Positions 44,975 through 58,203 of a stretch of 64,000 nt of DNA are shown one piece after another. Positions within the stretch are counted from its first letter, which is position 1. Every line of letters starts with the position of its first letter. A program made the translations under genes and the position numbers. The DNA comes from Coleophoma eucalyptorum (Eukaryota > Ascomycota > Leotiomycetes > Helotiales > Dermateaceae): contig JALRME010000010.1 of NCBI GenBank assembly GCA_026120035.1, forward strand, positions 806,001 through 870,000. The letters are read 5' to 3'. The notes under the pieces are model-generated. The model had not been told where the DNA came from and ran no database searches. It saw nothing but the letters and a program-made list of their open reading frames with translations.

Positions 44975-46825
44975 TTAAACAGGAGAAGTGTCGGCAGTAC
45001 CATTAGGCTTCCCATCTGAGTGCGCAACATGTTCCACGACCTTGTCGTCCATTTTCCCATCTCCAGTAAGACCCATCTCAGAAGCATAGGTTGAGTGAGG
45101 AACCCACTTAGCACTAGTTCTCGGGGTTGTCTCCTCCATCATCCTATCCACTTGCTCCAGCGTCAATCCTTTGGTCTCGGGAATAAGCACATATGCGTAA
45201 ATCCAGCAAAGCACGCAGAGACTGCCCCATACAAAGAAGACCTTGGACTTCAAGTTGGCTTCTCCCGGTCCGTTACCAACCATGTAAGGCGTGATCACAG
45301 TGATGATGCAGTTCCAGAGCCAGTTGCTGGCAGTAGAAAGTGCGACACCACGTGACCTTATGGGCAGTGGGAAGATCTGTACGAACCAGTTAGCACAGGT
45401 AATCTCTTGCAGTGCTTGCAGCTGAAGAATGCAATGGTTATCAGGTGCGTGAAACTTACCTCGCCGATTACCACCCAAGCTCCAGGACCCCAGGTCGTGG
45501 CGAAGAAGGCGATGTAGAAGCATATGAATGCAATCTGCGACGAGACAGCAGCGGTACTGCTCGTAGTGACGCCAACAATTGCTACGATGAATTCGCAAAC
45601 GAACATTCCCACAGCACCCCAGATCAAAATAGGCCGTCGTCCAAAGCGTTCAATTGTCCAGAAACTGATAGGTGTGGAGCAGACATTAACCAGTGTGGTG
45701 ATTAGTGAAATAAGGAATGGATTAGATATCGTCCCCAAAGCCTGGAAAAATGTCGTTCCGAAGTAGAAGACGAAGTTGACACCCGTCCACTGTTGCATCA
45801 TCTGTAAAGATGTTCCCAGAATAGTACGTCGAAGATTGGAAGATGCTGAGCCGAGTCCTCCCTTGAAACAGTTTGCCCAAGAGCCAAACCAGCCGGACTG
45901 TGGGATGACGGACATCTCATATTCATGATTAGCGACAATTTCGGCAAGTTCTTGCTGGATAAGCTCAGACGTCTCGGATTCACTTCGAAGCCTGGACAGG
46001 TTTCTGGCAGCTGCAGCAAGATCACCCTTTTTGACATAATATCGAGGTGACTCTGGTAATAGCATGATGCCGACACCGAGAATCAAAGCCCAAAGAATCT
46101 GAAGAGCGATTGGAATCCGGTACGAGCCTGAGTCGAGTCGATTCTGTGTGCCATAGTTGACACAAGATGCTAGGAACAGTCCGATGGTAATGCAGAACTG
46201 GTATCCGGAAACAATTGCTCCACGAACTTTCTTGGGTGCAATCTCGGACATGTAGAGAATGATAATGGCGGACACGAAACCCACTCCAAAGCCTGCAACT
46301 AAGCGACCGGCAACGAGTAGACCGAGACCAGAAGATGCGGTTTGGAGAACAACACCGATGATAAAAATCACACAACCTATCCCTATCAGTAGATTTCCTG
46401 GAGCCTTTCAACGAATCACTTACCAGCCACAACTGTCGTTCGACGACCAAACCAATCTGCTAGGTCTCCAGCAATCAAAGCACCAAAAAACGTACCAGCA
46501 GAGAGGACGGATGTGATAGTAGACTTCGTGGAAGCTGAGAGTGTAAAAGCATCGATCTCGGATTGTGGAGCATCGGGACCTGGAATTGGCAGACCGGTGT
46601 AGAGGCGGATGAAGTACGGCATACCCATGACTCCAGAGATGTATCCAGAGTCATATCCAAAGTAGATGCCTCCAAACTATGAGATCGAGTTAGAGAGCAG
46701 TGGCTTGAAGTGAGTGAGAAGATACTAACAGATGCAAAGGCGCACATCAAGTATGCCTTGATGGTAACTGGTGCCTCGACACGCGAGACATCAGAAGTCG
46801 CGGCTGTCAAGTCTCCACCAGCCAT
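44975..46825 (-). CDS. MFS hexose permease (sugar porter family)
   Basis: Four exons (46730-46825, 46424-46676, 45460-46376, 44975-45376) with introns of 53, 47 and 83 nt give 555 residues. All main sugar-porter signatures are seen: FGYDSGYISGV in segment 1, GDLADWFGRR in the 2-3 loop, ILYMSEIAPKKVRG, PESPRYYVKKG, QQWTGVNFVFYFGTTFF in segment 7, PIRSRGVAL, and PETKGLTLEQVD at the end. It should be a plasma-membrane hexose:H+ symporter or facilitator, close to fungal high-affinity glucose transporters. The hydrophilic C-tail of about 60 residues is usual. It is convergent with the tannase gene. Confidence 0.93.
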
Positions 46826-48433
46826 GATGGTATTGGCGACTTGCTCCGATAATTAGAAGTTCTAAGTTGGGTCTTGGTGAAGCTTCTCAAGACTTAATCA
46901 CATTCGTCACTGACAGTATAAGTTATGTGAGAAAGAGACAATAACTGAAGAAACATACTCACAAGTTAGAAGGGAGACAGGGGGTTTTGTACTTATTCAT
47001 AACTCGGTCTACCAGAAGGTTCATAATTGAGAGAGATTAAGGTAGTCAGCCCTCTCTGGCCTTTGTCAGGCGTCTTTCCCATGGGGAAGTCTGCCAAGGT
47101 ATCAGAATCCACCTTTGTAGAGTCGGCCCTTTTCCCTTCCAAAGTCGGCCTTGGTATTGAACAGAAGATATTGCGGGGTTCTTGTTAACAGCTGCATCCC
47201 GTGTCCAAGAGCTCTTTGGGTTATATAGCCGGGCCTGTTATGTTTTGACCTTTTACTTGTCAGTCATGCGTGGAATATGGTAAGCACGCCAAGGAATATA
47301 TATGGGGAGATGTTGAAAAATATCTGAAGAGTGAGAACAAAGCTGTAGATACCAAATCTTGGTAATGAGAGCCTAACCTGCAATACCCGGGCATTTCAAT
47401 CGGTAATTCTCGTAGCTCAAAAGACTAAATACTTCACTTCGGCCCTTTTCTTTCAATACAAGAAGATGGAGATCCACAGCTCAAGAAATGTCAAGACAAT
47501 CAAGCAAGGTTACCTTTCCACACCCGTCACTTAATTCGTGCCATGGGGTAGCGGAGTGTGGGCAATGCGGATGAGATTTCTCCAACCCCTAGTACATTAT
47601 TATTCATTTTCCAATCAAGTCTCAAGAATCCAGCAGGAATTCTTAGGTGGATTTCCTTTGCTTGGTTTTCAAGTCACGCTTGCTTTATCCAAGGCTTGGA
47701 TGACGAATGCCAGGAAATTAGCCGAGCGACCTGAACTTAGTAATAACAGCTCTGAAAATTCTAGGTAGAAATAAATATCCATTTATGGTAGAACAAAATG
47801 ACTGTATCGTTTTTATAAATTACTTGAGGATTTTTTTCGTTAAAAGTGTATGTATTCAGCTACAGAGCGGAGACTCTACGCTGATGAAAACGTTGTCACG
47901 CATGAATACTACCTGTAGGCTCGCTTCCGCCAGAGGGTTTGGCACATATTCCTCTTTGTAGACATCAGTACATGGCAGGACTCAGAAGTTATTGCGTTTG
48001 AAAATTTGAAGGAGATTTCAATTCAGGTTAAACGTTTCAAAACGTTGGATTCGCTCCATCACGCCCACAGAATGTGATGCGATTTAATCAAAAGTGTCAA
48101 GACTTTGCAATCCGAAACTTCGGGACAAGAGTCTTGGAGTCAAACTCATTTCGTCTATGAGGTCTTGGACCAGAACAGCTCATCCAAAACAAGAGAAATA
48201 AGTTTTTTTGGGCAACAGTGGGATTTTGCCATGAACCACTGATAGAATTTGCAGCTGCTCGCAACTTTTAATACTTGAATCCATCTGCGCAGCGAGCGGA
48301 ATAATCGATCTTCATCTAGCGCGCATAGAATATTCGAAAATTTGTTCTTGTCACCTTTAAATTGCTTTGCTCAATGAGACAAAGAGATTCGTACAAATCC
48401 AGATCTCACAAAACCAAATTCCAAATATCATAC
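46826..48433. other. Intergenic, 1.6 kb
   Basis: Upstream of the hexose permease and downstream of the alpha/beta hydrolase, both read leftward. No gene seen. Confidence 0.5.
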
Positions 48434-49595
48434 TCAATCGCTAAATTCGCCTTTTTCTACGACCTGATCCAGAAGTCCCCAAGCCTCTCTCACCTTCACA
48501 AGCTTGTCATCATCCCAATATAAACCCTCATCGAAGTTATGTTCTTCACCCGGGATAACAACTAACCTAGCTCGTTTTGGACCCAACTCATCCGCAGCAG
48601 CTTGCTGAAGCTCAATTGGGACATCCGGGTCTGCATCTCCATGAATCATGACAAATTTAGTGTCTGTGATCTCCTTGCTCCAGCTCCCATCTTGAAAGGG
48701 TTTATCAAGTGGACTGATGAGTGACGGGTAGAGATTCTTCTCGGTGAAGTAATCGTAAAGCATTCCTCGACTAAGTGGTTCTTCACCTTCTACTTGTAAT
48801 GCCTTCGGTCTCTCATAAGCCGGATTTGGAGATCCATCGTCGTTCAGGCAAGATAGGTCAAATATCGCCTTTGGCTCTGTCTCTCCAAGCTGTGTATCTT
48901 CATTGAGAAAATGGGCAACTTGTGATTCTTCCATAGGTTCAAAAAAGACATGAGATCTGTTGAACAGAGGATGGCTAAATGTTGGTACGCCATAATAGGA
49001 CAGGACTGCTTTTGGGGGATGCAAGCCTTGAGGTTTGCTGTGTACCGCAGCCATGAAAGTCATGTATGTTCCTGCTTATCTATCAATGCCAGAACCCGCT
49101 GTATCTCAATAAACAGAGTTGGATAACTTCAGGATACCATGCAGAAAGTCTTGCACTGGGCTCACAACGACTTCCTACTGCCTTCACCACACCGAAAACA
49201 TGCATAAGAAATGACGTACCGGCACTGGCACCAGCCACGATCAGATCTCTCGCGATATCTTCACTCTTCCACTCAACTCCATACTTCTCTTTCAAACTAC
49301 GTGGTAGCTCATTCAGGACGAATTCTCGCGCATCCACAAAATCTTGCCACAAATCAGGCCCTTTAGCCTGGGGCAGAAGCCGGTAATCAACGCTGATTAG
49401 AGGCCATCCTCGCATCACGCATGCCTGGGCGAGATGTGGATAGATGCGTTTGCGGTTATACGACACTAAACCGCCGGCGTGGAAGTAGAGAAGAGATGAC
49501 TTTGATGCATTGGTAAGGGTAGTGGGAAGATAGATATCTAGGTAGATGGATAGACCGCTGGCAACTTTGTAGATGTGGCTTCGTAAGGTCGTCAT
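48434..49595 (-). CDS. Alpha/beta hydrolase (carboxylesterase/lipase-like)
   Basis: Exons 49220-49595 and 48434-49071 join across a 148-nt intron to give 337 residues. The oxyanion motif is HAGG, one Gly short of the usual HGGG. The nucleophile is Ser124 in GASAG, just before the intron, and the remaining triad members are likely the Asp in HGDADPDVP and the His in EEHNFD. The fold is the alpha/beta hydrolase-3 type, close to fungal esterases of secondary metabolites or small esters. No signal peptide, so it should be cytosolic. The joined GASAGTYMTFMA matches the family across the splice site. Confidence 0.86.
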
Positions 49596-50033
49596 TCTGA
49601 ATTCTGGTGTCAGTATAATCGTTATGATTTTTGGGATACCTGAAGTGAAAGTTTGAAGGAGAAGTCTTATTCATGAAGAAGAGTCATCGGTATCGCGCCT
49701 TGAACAGGAAAATGGTACGTGATCACGTGTGTAAGCAAGATGCTGACAATTAAATAATTAGTCTTTGTCACAGATAACATGTGGCAATGAACGATTCTGG
49801 GGCCATCATCAGAGGTGGGCTTGACCTTGTATCGGCTATGTAGAATGAAAGCGAAGACTGCCTGGAAGATCTATTTACGTGCAAGTGCCCGTCTGTCGCA
49901 TGGTCACATGACATTTACTTTCAACAGAAGAAGTTGCACAGTATCTTATTGCTTCAAGGAGAGAGAGACGCATAAGCAAATACAGTGGTTCAGGCAGTAA
50001 TTAAATTCCTAGTCAAGTCACCTTCATTTTTGC
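49596..50033. other. Promoter of the hydrolase and 3' flank of the mannanase
   Basis: About 440 bp between leftward genes; no gene seen. Confidence 0.55.
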
Positions 50034-51323
50034 TTAAACTCTCTTCGCCAACATCTCCTTTGCATGCTGGCGTCCGAGGAGCCGATACTCTGTCTCATTA
50101 TAATAAATGCTGTTAACATCTCCCAAATTCGAAGCAGGAATACTCAAATCATAGGTTCCAAATTGCCAAATTTGGTCGGCAGCGACACCACTATTCAACA
50201 CAGCGATTTGCCATGGCCGTTCAGTCTGGGTGTGGTTGTCAGGGAAAGGAGTACCGTATTCTTCCAGAATGACAGGTTTTCCAATTGCGGCGCCGACGCC
50301 GTCATGCTCGTAGATCCATGTGCTGCCCCAAGTATAGTCGTAACCCCACGAATTTGGATACAGGTGGAAAGTGCCATAGTCCAAAGTAGGGATTTTGAGG
50401 TTCGCGACAAAGTCCACTCCTTCAGAACCGCTGTATGCATACGACCCATCGCCGATACCATCTGCTGGCGCAAACCAACCTTCGTCACCCAATGTGACCA
50501 TGTGATTCGGATCCAAGCTCTTGATGTACTTCGAAATCGTAGTGGCCCAATTTGTGACCACAGAGCTATCGCATCCATGGCAACGAGGCTCATTTGCCAG
50601 CTCCCAGGCAAATATCGCAGTCGATTTTGAGTACCGGGTGACGAGAGTTTTGATATAGTTCTTGTAAACAGTTTGCGAAGTCTTGTCAGTGAACCACTGA
50701 GTGGCGTTGGCTCCAAATGCTGTCGTATAGGCCGCGATTCCACCATAATCGCTCCAATTGTTGACAAAGTTGAGCACCAGCTTCACGCCGAACTTCTCTG
50801 CAGAGGAAACAACATAGTCAAGGCGTTGCAGGCCATCGGCACCAAAATTGATATAGGATCCCGTCGAATTGAGAACCTGGAAGTAGACTTTATTCGGATC
50901 TGTTGCCGTAGCATCTGGCACAGTATTTACATCACCAAATCCCCAGACTCGAAGGACTTTGTATTGAGTCTGATGAATCAGTGACTTTACGGAGATCAGA
51001 ATGCTAGAGACTTACACTAGCAACCTCCTTCAAAGCAATATCAACATCTGAGTTTTTGCTAAGGTGTGCTAACCACCAAGCATTGCTACCTGAAATTAAT
51101 GAGCTATAAACGGAGCATAACAACGCTCTATCTTACCCGCAAAATATTGTACTTTTCCGTCTATGTTGAATAGCCTACCTACTGGCTTTGCATTAGTGCC
51201 GCCAGTGCCGATTGGGTATAGAGAAGCCGGCTGTTTGTTAGCAGTATCGATGTAAAGTGTTTGCACAGACGCAACAAGTGCAGAGAAGCTCAAGGCCACC
51301 CAAGCAAGAGAAAGGTGCTTCAT
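50034..51323 (-). CDS. Secreted endo-1,4-beta-mannanase, GH5 (subfamily 7 type)
   Basis: Exons 51137-51323, 51016-51089 and 50034-50969, with introns of 47 and 46 nt, give 398 residues. A signal peptide covers about 1-22. The catalytic acid/base is Glu214 in ELANEPRC and the nucleophile Glu324 in VILEEYG. Family marks [24 protein letters not shown] and [11 protein letters not shown] are present. The enzyme cuts beta-mannans of plant hemicellulose outside the cell. No carbohydrate-binding module is attached. A TATA-like box lies about 60 bp upstream, and a CreA-type GTGGGG (minus strand, 51449-51454) about 130 bp upstream, which fits glucose repression. Confidence 0.95.
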
Positions 51324-51383
51324 CTTGAATGCTAACAGAAAATACTGTGGTGATCCGAGGGTAAAGTAGAGTAGAAAGTATGC

Positions 51384-51391
51384 TACTTATA
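51384..51391 (-). promoter_or_regulatory. TATA-like box of the mannanase gene
   Basis: TATAAGTA on the minus strand, 61 bp before the ATG. Confidence 0.5.
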
Positions 51392-51448
51392 GCAGGAATG
51401 GACAAGAAGTCCCTCCGCTTGTTTAATTATGCCTAGGCAATTGGCCTA

Positions 51449-51454
51449 CCCCAC
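51449..51454 (-). promoter_or_regulatory. Candidate CreA site upstream of the mannanase
   Basis: GTGGGG on the minus strand does not fully match SYGGRG at the first two bases on one reading but is the classic high-affinity Cre1/CreA form. A six-base site alone is weak evidence. Confidence 0.3.
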
Positions 51455-52100
51455 TGGAATATTTGCACTTCTATGCAAAATAGATCAGTCTAGCAACGAG
51501 ATCAATGGCAGAGAAGTCAGTACAGCGGTAGGCATTCCAGGTATTAGCTATATCAAGAACGGATGATGATCCTCCGTAGCCCAATAGGGATGGCGCCGGA
51601 AGATCTGGGGTCTCCAGATATTCGCGCCTAAATTGCAACATTGAACAAAGGATCTCATTATGGCAAGAGGACACTGTAATAAATGACAGGAGAAGAGGGG
51701 TCGATATTCCGGAGTTATCGGGCCTGGATCCGAGGCAGTATGAAGATGGAAAATGCCACCAATTCGAATCAAAGATAGATTAGGGAGATGAAAAGTAGAG
51801 AAATAAGAGTACAATAAAACATTGAAAGTATCTTCATTATTTGTATTTGAGATGAAGGACAGCCACTCGGTTGCAGAACCGCCTCACAGCTCTTTACTAT
51901 CAATTGGCGCCGGCAGATCTCAGCTAAAAGCTAAAAACCTCAGCTTCGCTCACACTTGCAAAAGCTTGACATAGCTTTGGTGTTAGATCTGCATCCAATG
52001 GTTAATACAGAGTTCAAGCTACAAGCATATTATTTTTAAGTTCAATGGCTGGATATCACTCTGCGCAGCACAAGGCTAGGATCCCGCCGAACTCTTCATA

Positions 52101-53115
52101 ATGCAGTTGGCTGATGCGCATGAAAGTCCAGGCCAAGAATCAAGCCCGGTATCGACAGCTTGGGTTTCTTTGGGGCGAGTGCAATGGCTCCTGACAAGTT
52201 TTGATAGGGAGGAATTGTCTGCGTTGATAGAAAAAATACAGGCACGATTCAACCTTCTTTTACAGCAAGTCAACTATGAGGCATTGGAATATCGGGAGGG
52301 CCAACAGGATGGCTTATCTGAACTGTTTGATTTCAGGAAAGCAAAGTAAGCATGATAACATACCGATGACAATCAACTAACACCATGCGAGGAAACATCG
52401 CCATAAGAATGCAGATGCGTTCCATACAGGTGCTAAAAGAACGCTATCAAAGACCTTCTCAGCAATTCAAACTCAGGCCAGCGCACTATGAGACGGATCT
52501 GGGCGATAGAGAAGAGGATACTGTGGACAATCTCCAAGAACAGGCCTGGGCTGTAATTGATGACAGTTCATCAACTACATCTGCAGGCCTTACTAACCAC
52601 CAGAACAATATACGCGGTGGCTATCATCCGCCCGTTCGGAATCGCAAAGCACAAGTAAATGAGAACCCAGGGCCAGCTAGACGCCTAGTAGCAGTACTAA
52701 TGACACGACCAAGCCAGCCTAGGCAAGGAAGCTATAACACAGACCATTATCTTGAGCATTTAAGATATCCTGGAAGCGAGCTGAATGGCAGTGAATTAGA
52801 CGATGAAGACCATATTGAAGATAATTATGAAGAAAATACTGAGGACGACACTAAGCACTGGATTACAACATCCCGCAGTCGAAGCGGTACCGGCGAGATC
52901 CAAGGCGCCGAGGAAGTAACTGGGGCAAATCACGCTGAAGGAGACTTCATGAGTATAAAGTCCTATGCCTAGATCAAAGCCTGGGTGTTGAAACCGTCTC
53001 TGGTCACATAAACAATCTACCGACTCATATTGTAGGCCATATATACTTTGGACTTCAGGAAAATGTGATATCCCAAGCCATGGTACTACAACTTGGCCTC
53101 ACTCCCGAGCAATAA
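52101..53115 (+). pseudogene. Degraded remnant of a fungal gene, possibly with a STAND-type N-terminal helical domain
   Basis: Protein-like sequence continues over three reading frames. First comes VQWLLTSFDREELSALIEKI (52101-52345), which resembles the helical N-terminal domain in front of many fungal NACHT/ankyrin proteins. A GTAAGC donor and an ACTAAC-containing acceptor region (about 52346-52391) follow. Then comes an acidic Asp/Glu-rich frame (to 52972) and, in another frame, EYKVLCLDQSLGVETVSG to about 53115. The frame changes cannot be removed by obvious introns. The upstream part of the family is missing. It could instead be a real gene with splicing I have not resolved. Low confidence in family. 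Confidence 0.4.
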
Positions 53116-56100
53116 AGTGCTACCAACAAGATTCAACAAGTTGACTTTGGTAGACATCATATGAGATCTGTCATAGGCACTGTCAGGTTGAATTGGAGGA
53201 GCAGTCTAGCTTCTCATCTACGGCCCTTGAAAATTGTTTGCCTTGTATGAACATTAACCATACAATCTGATCTTTGGACAGAACTTTCTCCGGCGCCGTG
53301 AGTATTACTGGCATGAGGGAACCTCAAAGACGTAGGCTCGTTACGGGTGTCTGCGAACGTGTAAAGTTTATAAAGCCAAACCCAGGCGGCAATACCATAC
53401 AATTTGTCGAAATTTCCATGGCCCGGACAATTTGAACGACTCAAAGTCTATGAAAGGCTCGAATGACTAATTAGAGCGACTCAAGAGTGAGTAAATATGC
53501 CCACTGGTCCGGACGAGCCACACGAATTCAGTAATGTTGCTGGCGAGGTATCATTCCCCATGATCAAGTCTCATTCTTGGCGCAAGATGCATGAAATACC
53601 TGTGCCCTCAAGCAACAAGAAATATGTCTAATCTTGGCACCGCAAATGTCTTAGGAGAGCGTGAGATGGGGCGCATTTATCAAGAATGCCTGCAAGGTGC
53701 TGGATTATTTGATGGTGTTTTACTCAATCAATGTGATGGGAATATTATTTCTGTACTCCTTGCTGAAGGAGAGCTGGGTGTTCCTCAGGAGAGAATGGTA
53801 GGCAGGGAGGTTTGGGGTAAGGATGGAATAGGCAATGAAATATAACACGTGACAAGAATCCGGCCTCGAGAGTGTTGCAGTAGTTTCTTATTAGTGACGT
53901 TATTATCCCCTCACCACTAAATACAAGGTCGCAAATCTGGAACCATGCAGCAGTCTTTGTGGAAAGTCTCGTAGGCGCACGGTAACTGATGCTGTCATAC
54001 AGGCTTTCTTTCTTAAAGTAAAACAAGATAGTAGACTTCTTGATAGAAATTCTTACGACACCGGCAGTGATTGCCCAACTCACCCTAAGTACCCCTCTTA
54101 TGCATAATAAGAGCAGCTATCCAGTGTCCAATTACAATCAGTAACGCCATCAACTATTTCTGAATTCTGAAGTATGATGTCACTGCGAAGAGAGATCCCA
54201 TGGGAAAGCTATCCCGTGATGCACAGGACAGCATAGATACCCAAGCCCTGCTTGAAAGTCCACCATGATTCAATTTGACACTGATTGTGCCATGTAACAG
54301 CAAGGCACACCAAACATGTCAACGTGTTACACAGCTTGCAACAGGGCGAGGTAGAGCAATCACGGGAACAAAATCCTTGCAGTGGCTGTTCTGTACTCCT
54401 GGTAGAAATGCAGAAATTTCAGCATTCGAATTGTGGCTCAGATTGAGCAAACAGTAAAAGCCAGAGAAGGATCGGTGACGAGAATTCCCCGTACTCGTAT
54501 AGCACTGTACTGCGCAATGATCAGTTGTAATTTCGCCTTGTCCAGCATAGCACAGCGGGTACGAAGTACCAACACAGCCATGGATTCAAGTCACAGGCCA
54601 CTTTTGTCTCTTTAGCTCTTTCACTTTCACACTGGTGGAACCAGGTCACTCTGACTGAAGCCACATCTCCATCGCTGAACTGTTTCAAGAATATCGGAAG
54701 CTGCCACTTCCAGGATACAGCGTCTAAAGTCTAATAAATGGATTATTTGGCTTCTGATTGGATGGCCATGGGTATGCCATGTATGGTGATGTGGCGGATG
54801 GTGGCTGGTGGTCCTTCGTGCCTGGGCCTGCCACTCCCACGACTCTGATTCTCGTCGTCCTCTATGCCTCTCCTGATGCGCGTGAGATAGTAACGCGGTG
54901 TAAATCGTAGTCAGGCTTACACGCTTGCGGTCGCTCATCCCAGTGTCGGCTGAACACGACCAAATCTCTGTCAACGCATCAGCGTCGCAATCCATACCCG
55001 AAATGCCCAGGCGGGTCCATCTCCATTACCCGAAGTTTGTTATCCTGATCCTAAGCCCAATACATTCGCTCGATCCTTTTATGCTTGTTGATTAACTTCG
55101 GCTGTTGCTGTTGTCGTCGTTTCTGGGCGAAGAAAAGACCAAGCGCATTCGCCCAGTGCTTTTAGTGCTTGGGATGGTGCTTGATCAGTCTTGACCGCGA
55201 GTGTAGATTAAAACAAGGAATCTGGGCAGCTTGGCAACGCCATCAGAATACAATCATCTCTTCTATTGGATTACCATCAGATCAGCGCAAATGGGCATAG
55301 GGCGATAGTCCAAACCGTGCCGTCATTGTACATAGCAGAGTAGACCTTGATGAAAGGGCATCCATTGCATAGATAAAATAAAAGGAAGATCTTTAACAGC
55401 ACTTTGTCCTCTGCTGCAGCCTCCACTACCTGTCATATCAATTCGAGTTCCACACAAAGTGCTGTTGGACCAGCGGGTACGTATGTCAGAGCACCAAGCG
55501 AAATTGAGATGTGAGGGTTTGCCAAGCTCTGTTTTGTATGGAGGAGAGGTGATCATGTATCCTTCCATCTCCTCCAAACAAAATATCGCGCGAGACAACA
55601 CAGACCTTCCACGCACTCCTTGCCATTCATTACATTAATTCATTCCTCTTTACCTGTGCCTTCCCGCACCCATCATCCCTTTTCCTACGATTCATCCCCT
55701 CCTTTTCTTCTGATCTTTTCACTTCATTCACCATCTTTCGTAATATCGGATTCTTTACTCATCACACTCTCCACAGGCCTACTTGATTCTCGACCGCCGA
55801 TTCCAACACTACGAGGTCCTTCCTTGATTTGTCGTCTGCTCGTATCCGGGCACTATTGCGCTGCGCCAGATTTACGTGCGCGTCGCAATCCAGTACTCAA
55901 TCCCTCCTCAACTGAGTGAGCCTGTGCCTAAGCCTGAGCCACGAACGGACAGCGAGTGGATCCATTTCAGTTCGATACCGCGCGCAAGCAACTTTCTTAA
56001 GGGGCTATGCGAGCATAATAAGCACAGGCATCATCATTCGCCCATTCGGCTTCAATTACAGTACAACACTGTACCCATTGATAAACAATTGAAAAAGATT

Positions 56101-56356
56101 GCATTCTTGCAGCAATTCATCACAATCGACTGCTTCCTTGCCACCTGACCTTACTCCACAGACTGCCTTGCGCAAACCGGGCGTCTCGTTAAATCATCAA
56201 ATCACCCGTCGATTACAGGCTCTTAGACCTGGTCTAAGACACCAATCGAGATGTCCAACTTTAATATGCGTTAGTAACACTCTCCACTTGGCCGACATCA
56301 TCAACTTCTGAACACCACTTCGTCTTCCATTATTTCCTCATGTTTTCGTACTCACA
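53116..56356. other. Long interval without a supported gene (3.2 kb)
   Basis: No recognised gene. An 84-codon frame at 53591-53845 looks compositionally like protein but matches nothing. The last 700 bp are CT-rich and should be the promoter and long leader of the Ca2+/H+ exchanger. Confidence 0.5.
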
Positions 56357-58203
56357 ATGTTCCGTCTAGACTCGATAAAGCGCGCGGCGCGAAAAGAAGC
56401 ATGGTATAGCGACTCTTATAATCCTTTTCGAAAGACAACAAAGTCAAATACATGGAGTCCACAGCGGCAACAAGATTTGGAGTCGGGAGATGGAGTGCGC
56501 AATTTAGAGCCGATCAGGCAATATCAGACATCGCCCGAATCACCGACAACCCTGAGCGCAAACAATGACGATACGATTCAGAATATCAATGGCGAAGATA
56601 AAGAAATGACCAAAGCAAACGGTAGTGGAGAAAGCAGGCCGAGCGATCCAGATAGTGGCTCGACAGTTGTGGACCGTAGATCATCAAGAGGGAGCAGACC
56701 AATATCTCGTGAACAAAAGGCTCGACACAGATTCTTGGCAAAGTTCAAAGGTCAGAAGGGTGGCGATGATACTATTGAGAGAGAAGCAAAGAAGGAGAAG
56801 AAGTTTCCTACCAAAAAATTCACAGTCCGAAACCAGCTCGAAGCAACGATTTTCAATTCCTGGATCAATTTACTTATCATCGCCGCGCCGGTAGGCATTG
56901 CTCTAAATTATGCCGGAGTTAACAAGATCGTGGTTTTCGTGGTCAACTTTATCGCCATTATTCCACTCGCAGCTATGCTGGGTTTCGCCACAGAGGAGAT
57001 TTCATTACGTGTAGGAGAGACTCTGGGAGGTCTGCTTAACGCATCTTTCGGAAATGCTGTCGAACTCATTGTTGCCATCATCGCTCTGACGAAAAAGGAA
57101 GTACTTATTGTCCAGACCTCGTTGATTGGTAGTATCTTGTCCAATCTGCTATTGGTCATGGGAATGTGCTTTTTCTTTGGTGGTCTTCGAAGAAGCGAGC
57201 AATTCTTTAACCAGACTGTCGCACAAACCGCAGCCAGTTTATTGGCACTTGCCGTCGCCAGTGTCATTATTCCTACAGCTTTCGACCTCTGGAGTACTAC
57301 CACCGTTGCCGTTGTAGCGGCCATTTCTCGAGGCACAGCTATTATCCTCCTCGTTGTATACCTGGGTTACCTCTACTTCCAATTGAAGACCCACAACGCT
57401 ATGTTCCAGGTGGAGAGTCAGAAAGTGGCTATGCGCCCACGTAAGCACGCGATGCCCGAAGGTGGTATTGCAAAGGGTATTGCAAAGGCGGGTGGTTTAG
57501 TTGCCGCACAGGGACGCGCTCAACTGGCTGATAGACCACCGAATGATGAGCTTCTGAACAGCAATGCCTTTGAGGAGAGCAAAGAGGAGGAAGAAGCCGA
57601 AGAGCCCCAACTCCATATCTTGGTTGCTTGGGCCACTCTCGCAGGCGCCACTGCTATCATTGGACTTTGTGCTGAATTCATGGTCGACAGTATCAGTGCT
57701 GTTACAGCCGGTGGTGCCATCTCAGAGGAGTTCGTGGGTTTGATTCTTCTACCAATTGTCGGAAATGCTGCAGAGCATGCCACGGCTGTCACAGTTGCTT
57801 GCAAGGACAAGATGGATTTGGCCATTGGAGTCGCTGTTGGTTCCAGTATGCAAGTTGCTCTTTTGCTTCTCCCATTGATGGTTGTCATTGGCTGGATTAT
57901 GGGTCAAGACGACATGACCTTGAGTTTCGATGGCTTCCAGGTCGCTGTTCTCTTTATGGCTGTGCTCTTGGTCAACTATCTTATAGGTGAGAAAGTCCTT
58001 CGGCTGGTCCAGTGCTCTAAAACGTACAACTACTGACTATCACGCTATCAGGTGACGGCAAATCTCATTGGTTAGAAGGCATGCTTTTGCAATGTTTATA
58101 CGTGTAAGTTCTCTGATATTTGATATTGAGTATTTCGTTGATGGTTTCTAGAATAATTGCTGTTTGTGCCTGGTACTACCCAGCCACTGGTGTTGCTGGT
58201 TAA
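56357..58203 (+). CDS. Vacuolar Ca2+/H+ exchanger, CAX family
   Basis: Exons 56357-57986, 58052-58103 and 58152-58203 give 577 residues. The cytosolic N-terminal part (about 160 residues) is hydrophilic and Ser/Arg-rich, then come about eleven membrane segments. The two ion-binding alpha-repeats are clear: GNAVELIVAIIAL from Gly232 and GNAAEHATAVTVA from Gly469. An acidic loop (EESKEEEEAEEP) separates the halves, as in yeast Vcx1. It loads Ca2+ into the vacuole using the proton gradient and helps shape calcium/calcineurin signalling. Filamentous fungi usually have several CAX copies. The last two exons are 52 nt each and are needed to finish the last membrane segment. Confidence 0.95.

Larger units (their letters stand above)
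51324..52100. other. Promoter of the mannanase and flank of a gene remnant
   Basis: Apart from the mannanase promoter, nothing is recognised. If the remnant at 52101 once had an N-terminal exon, no clear trace is left here. Confidence 0.5.
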
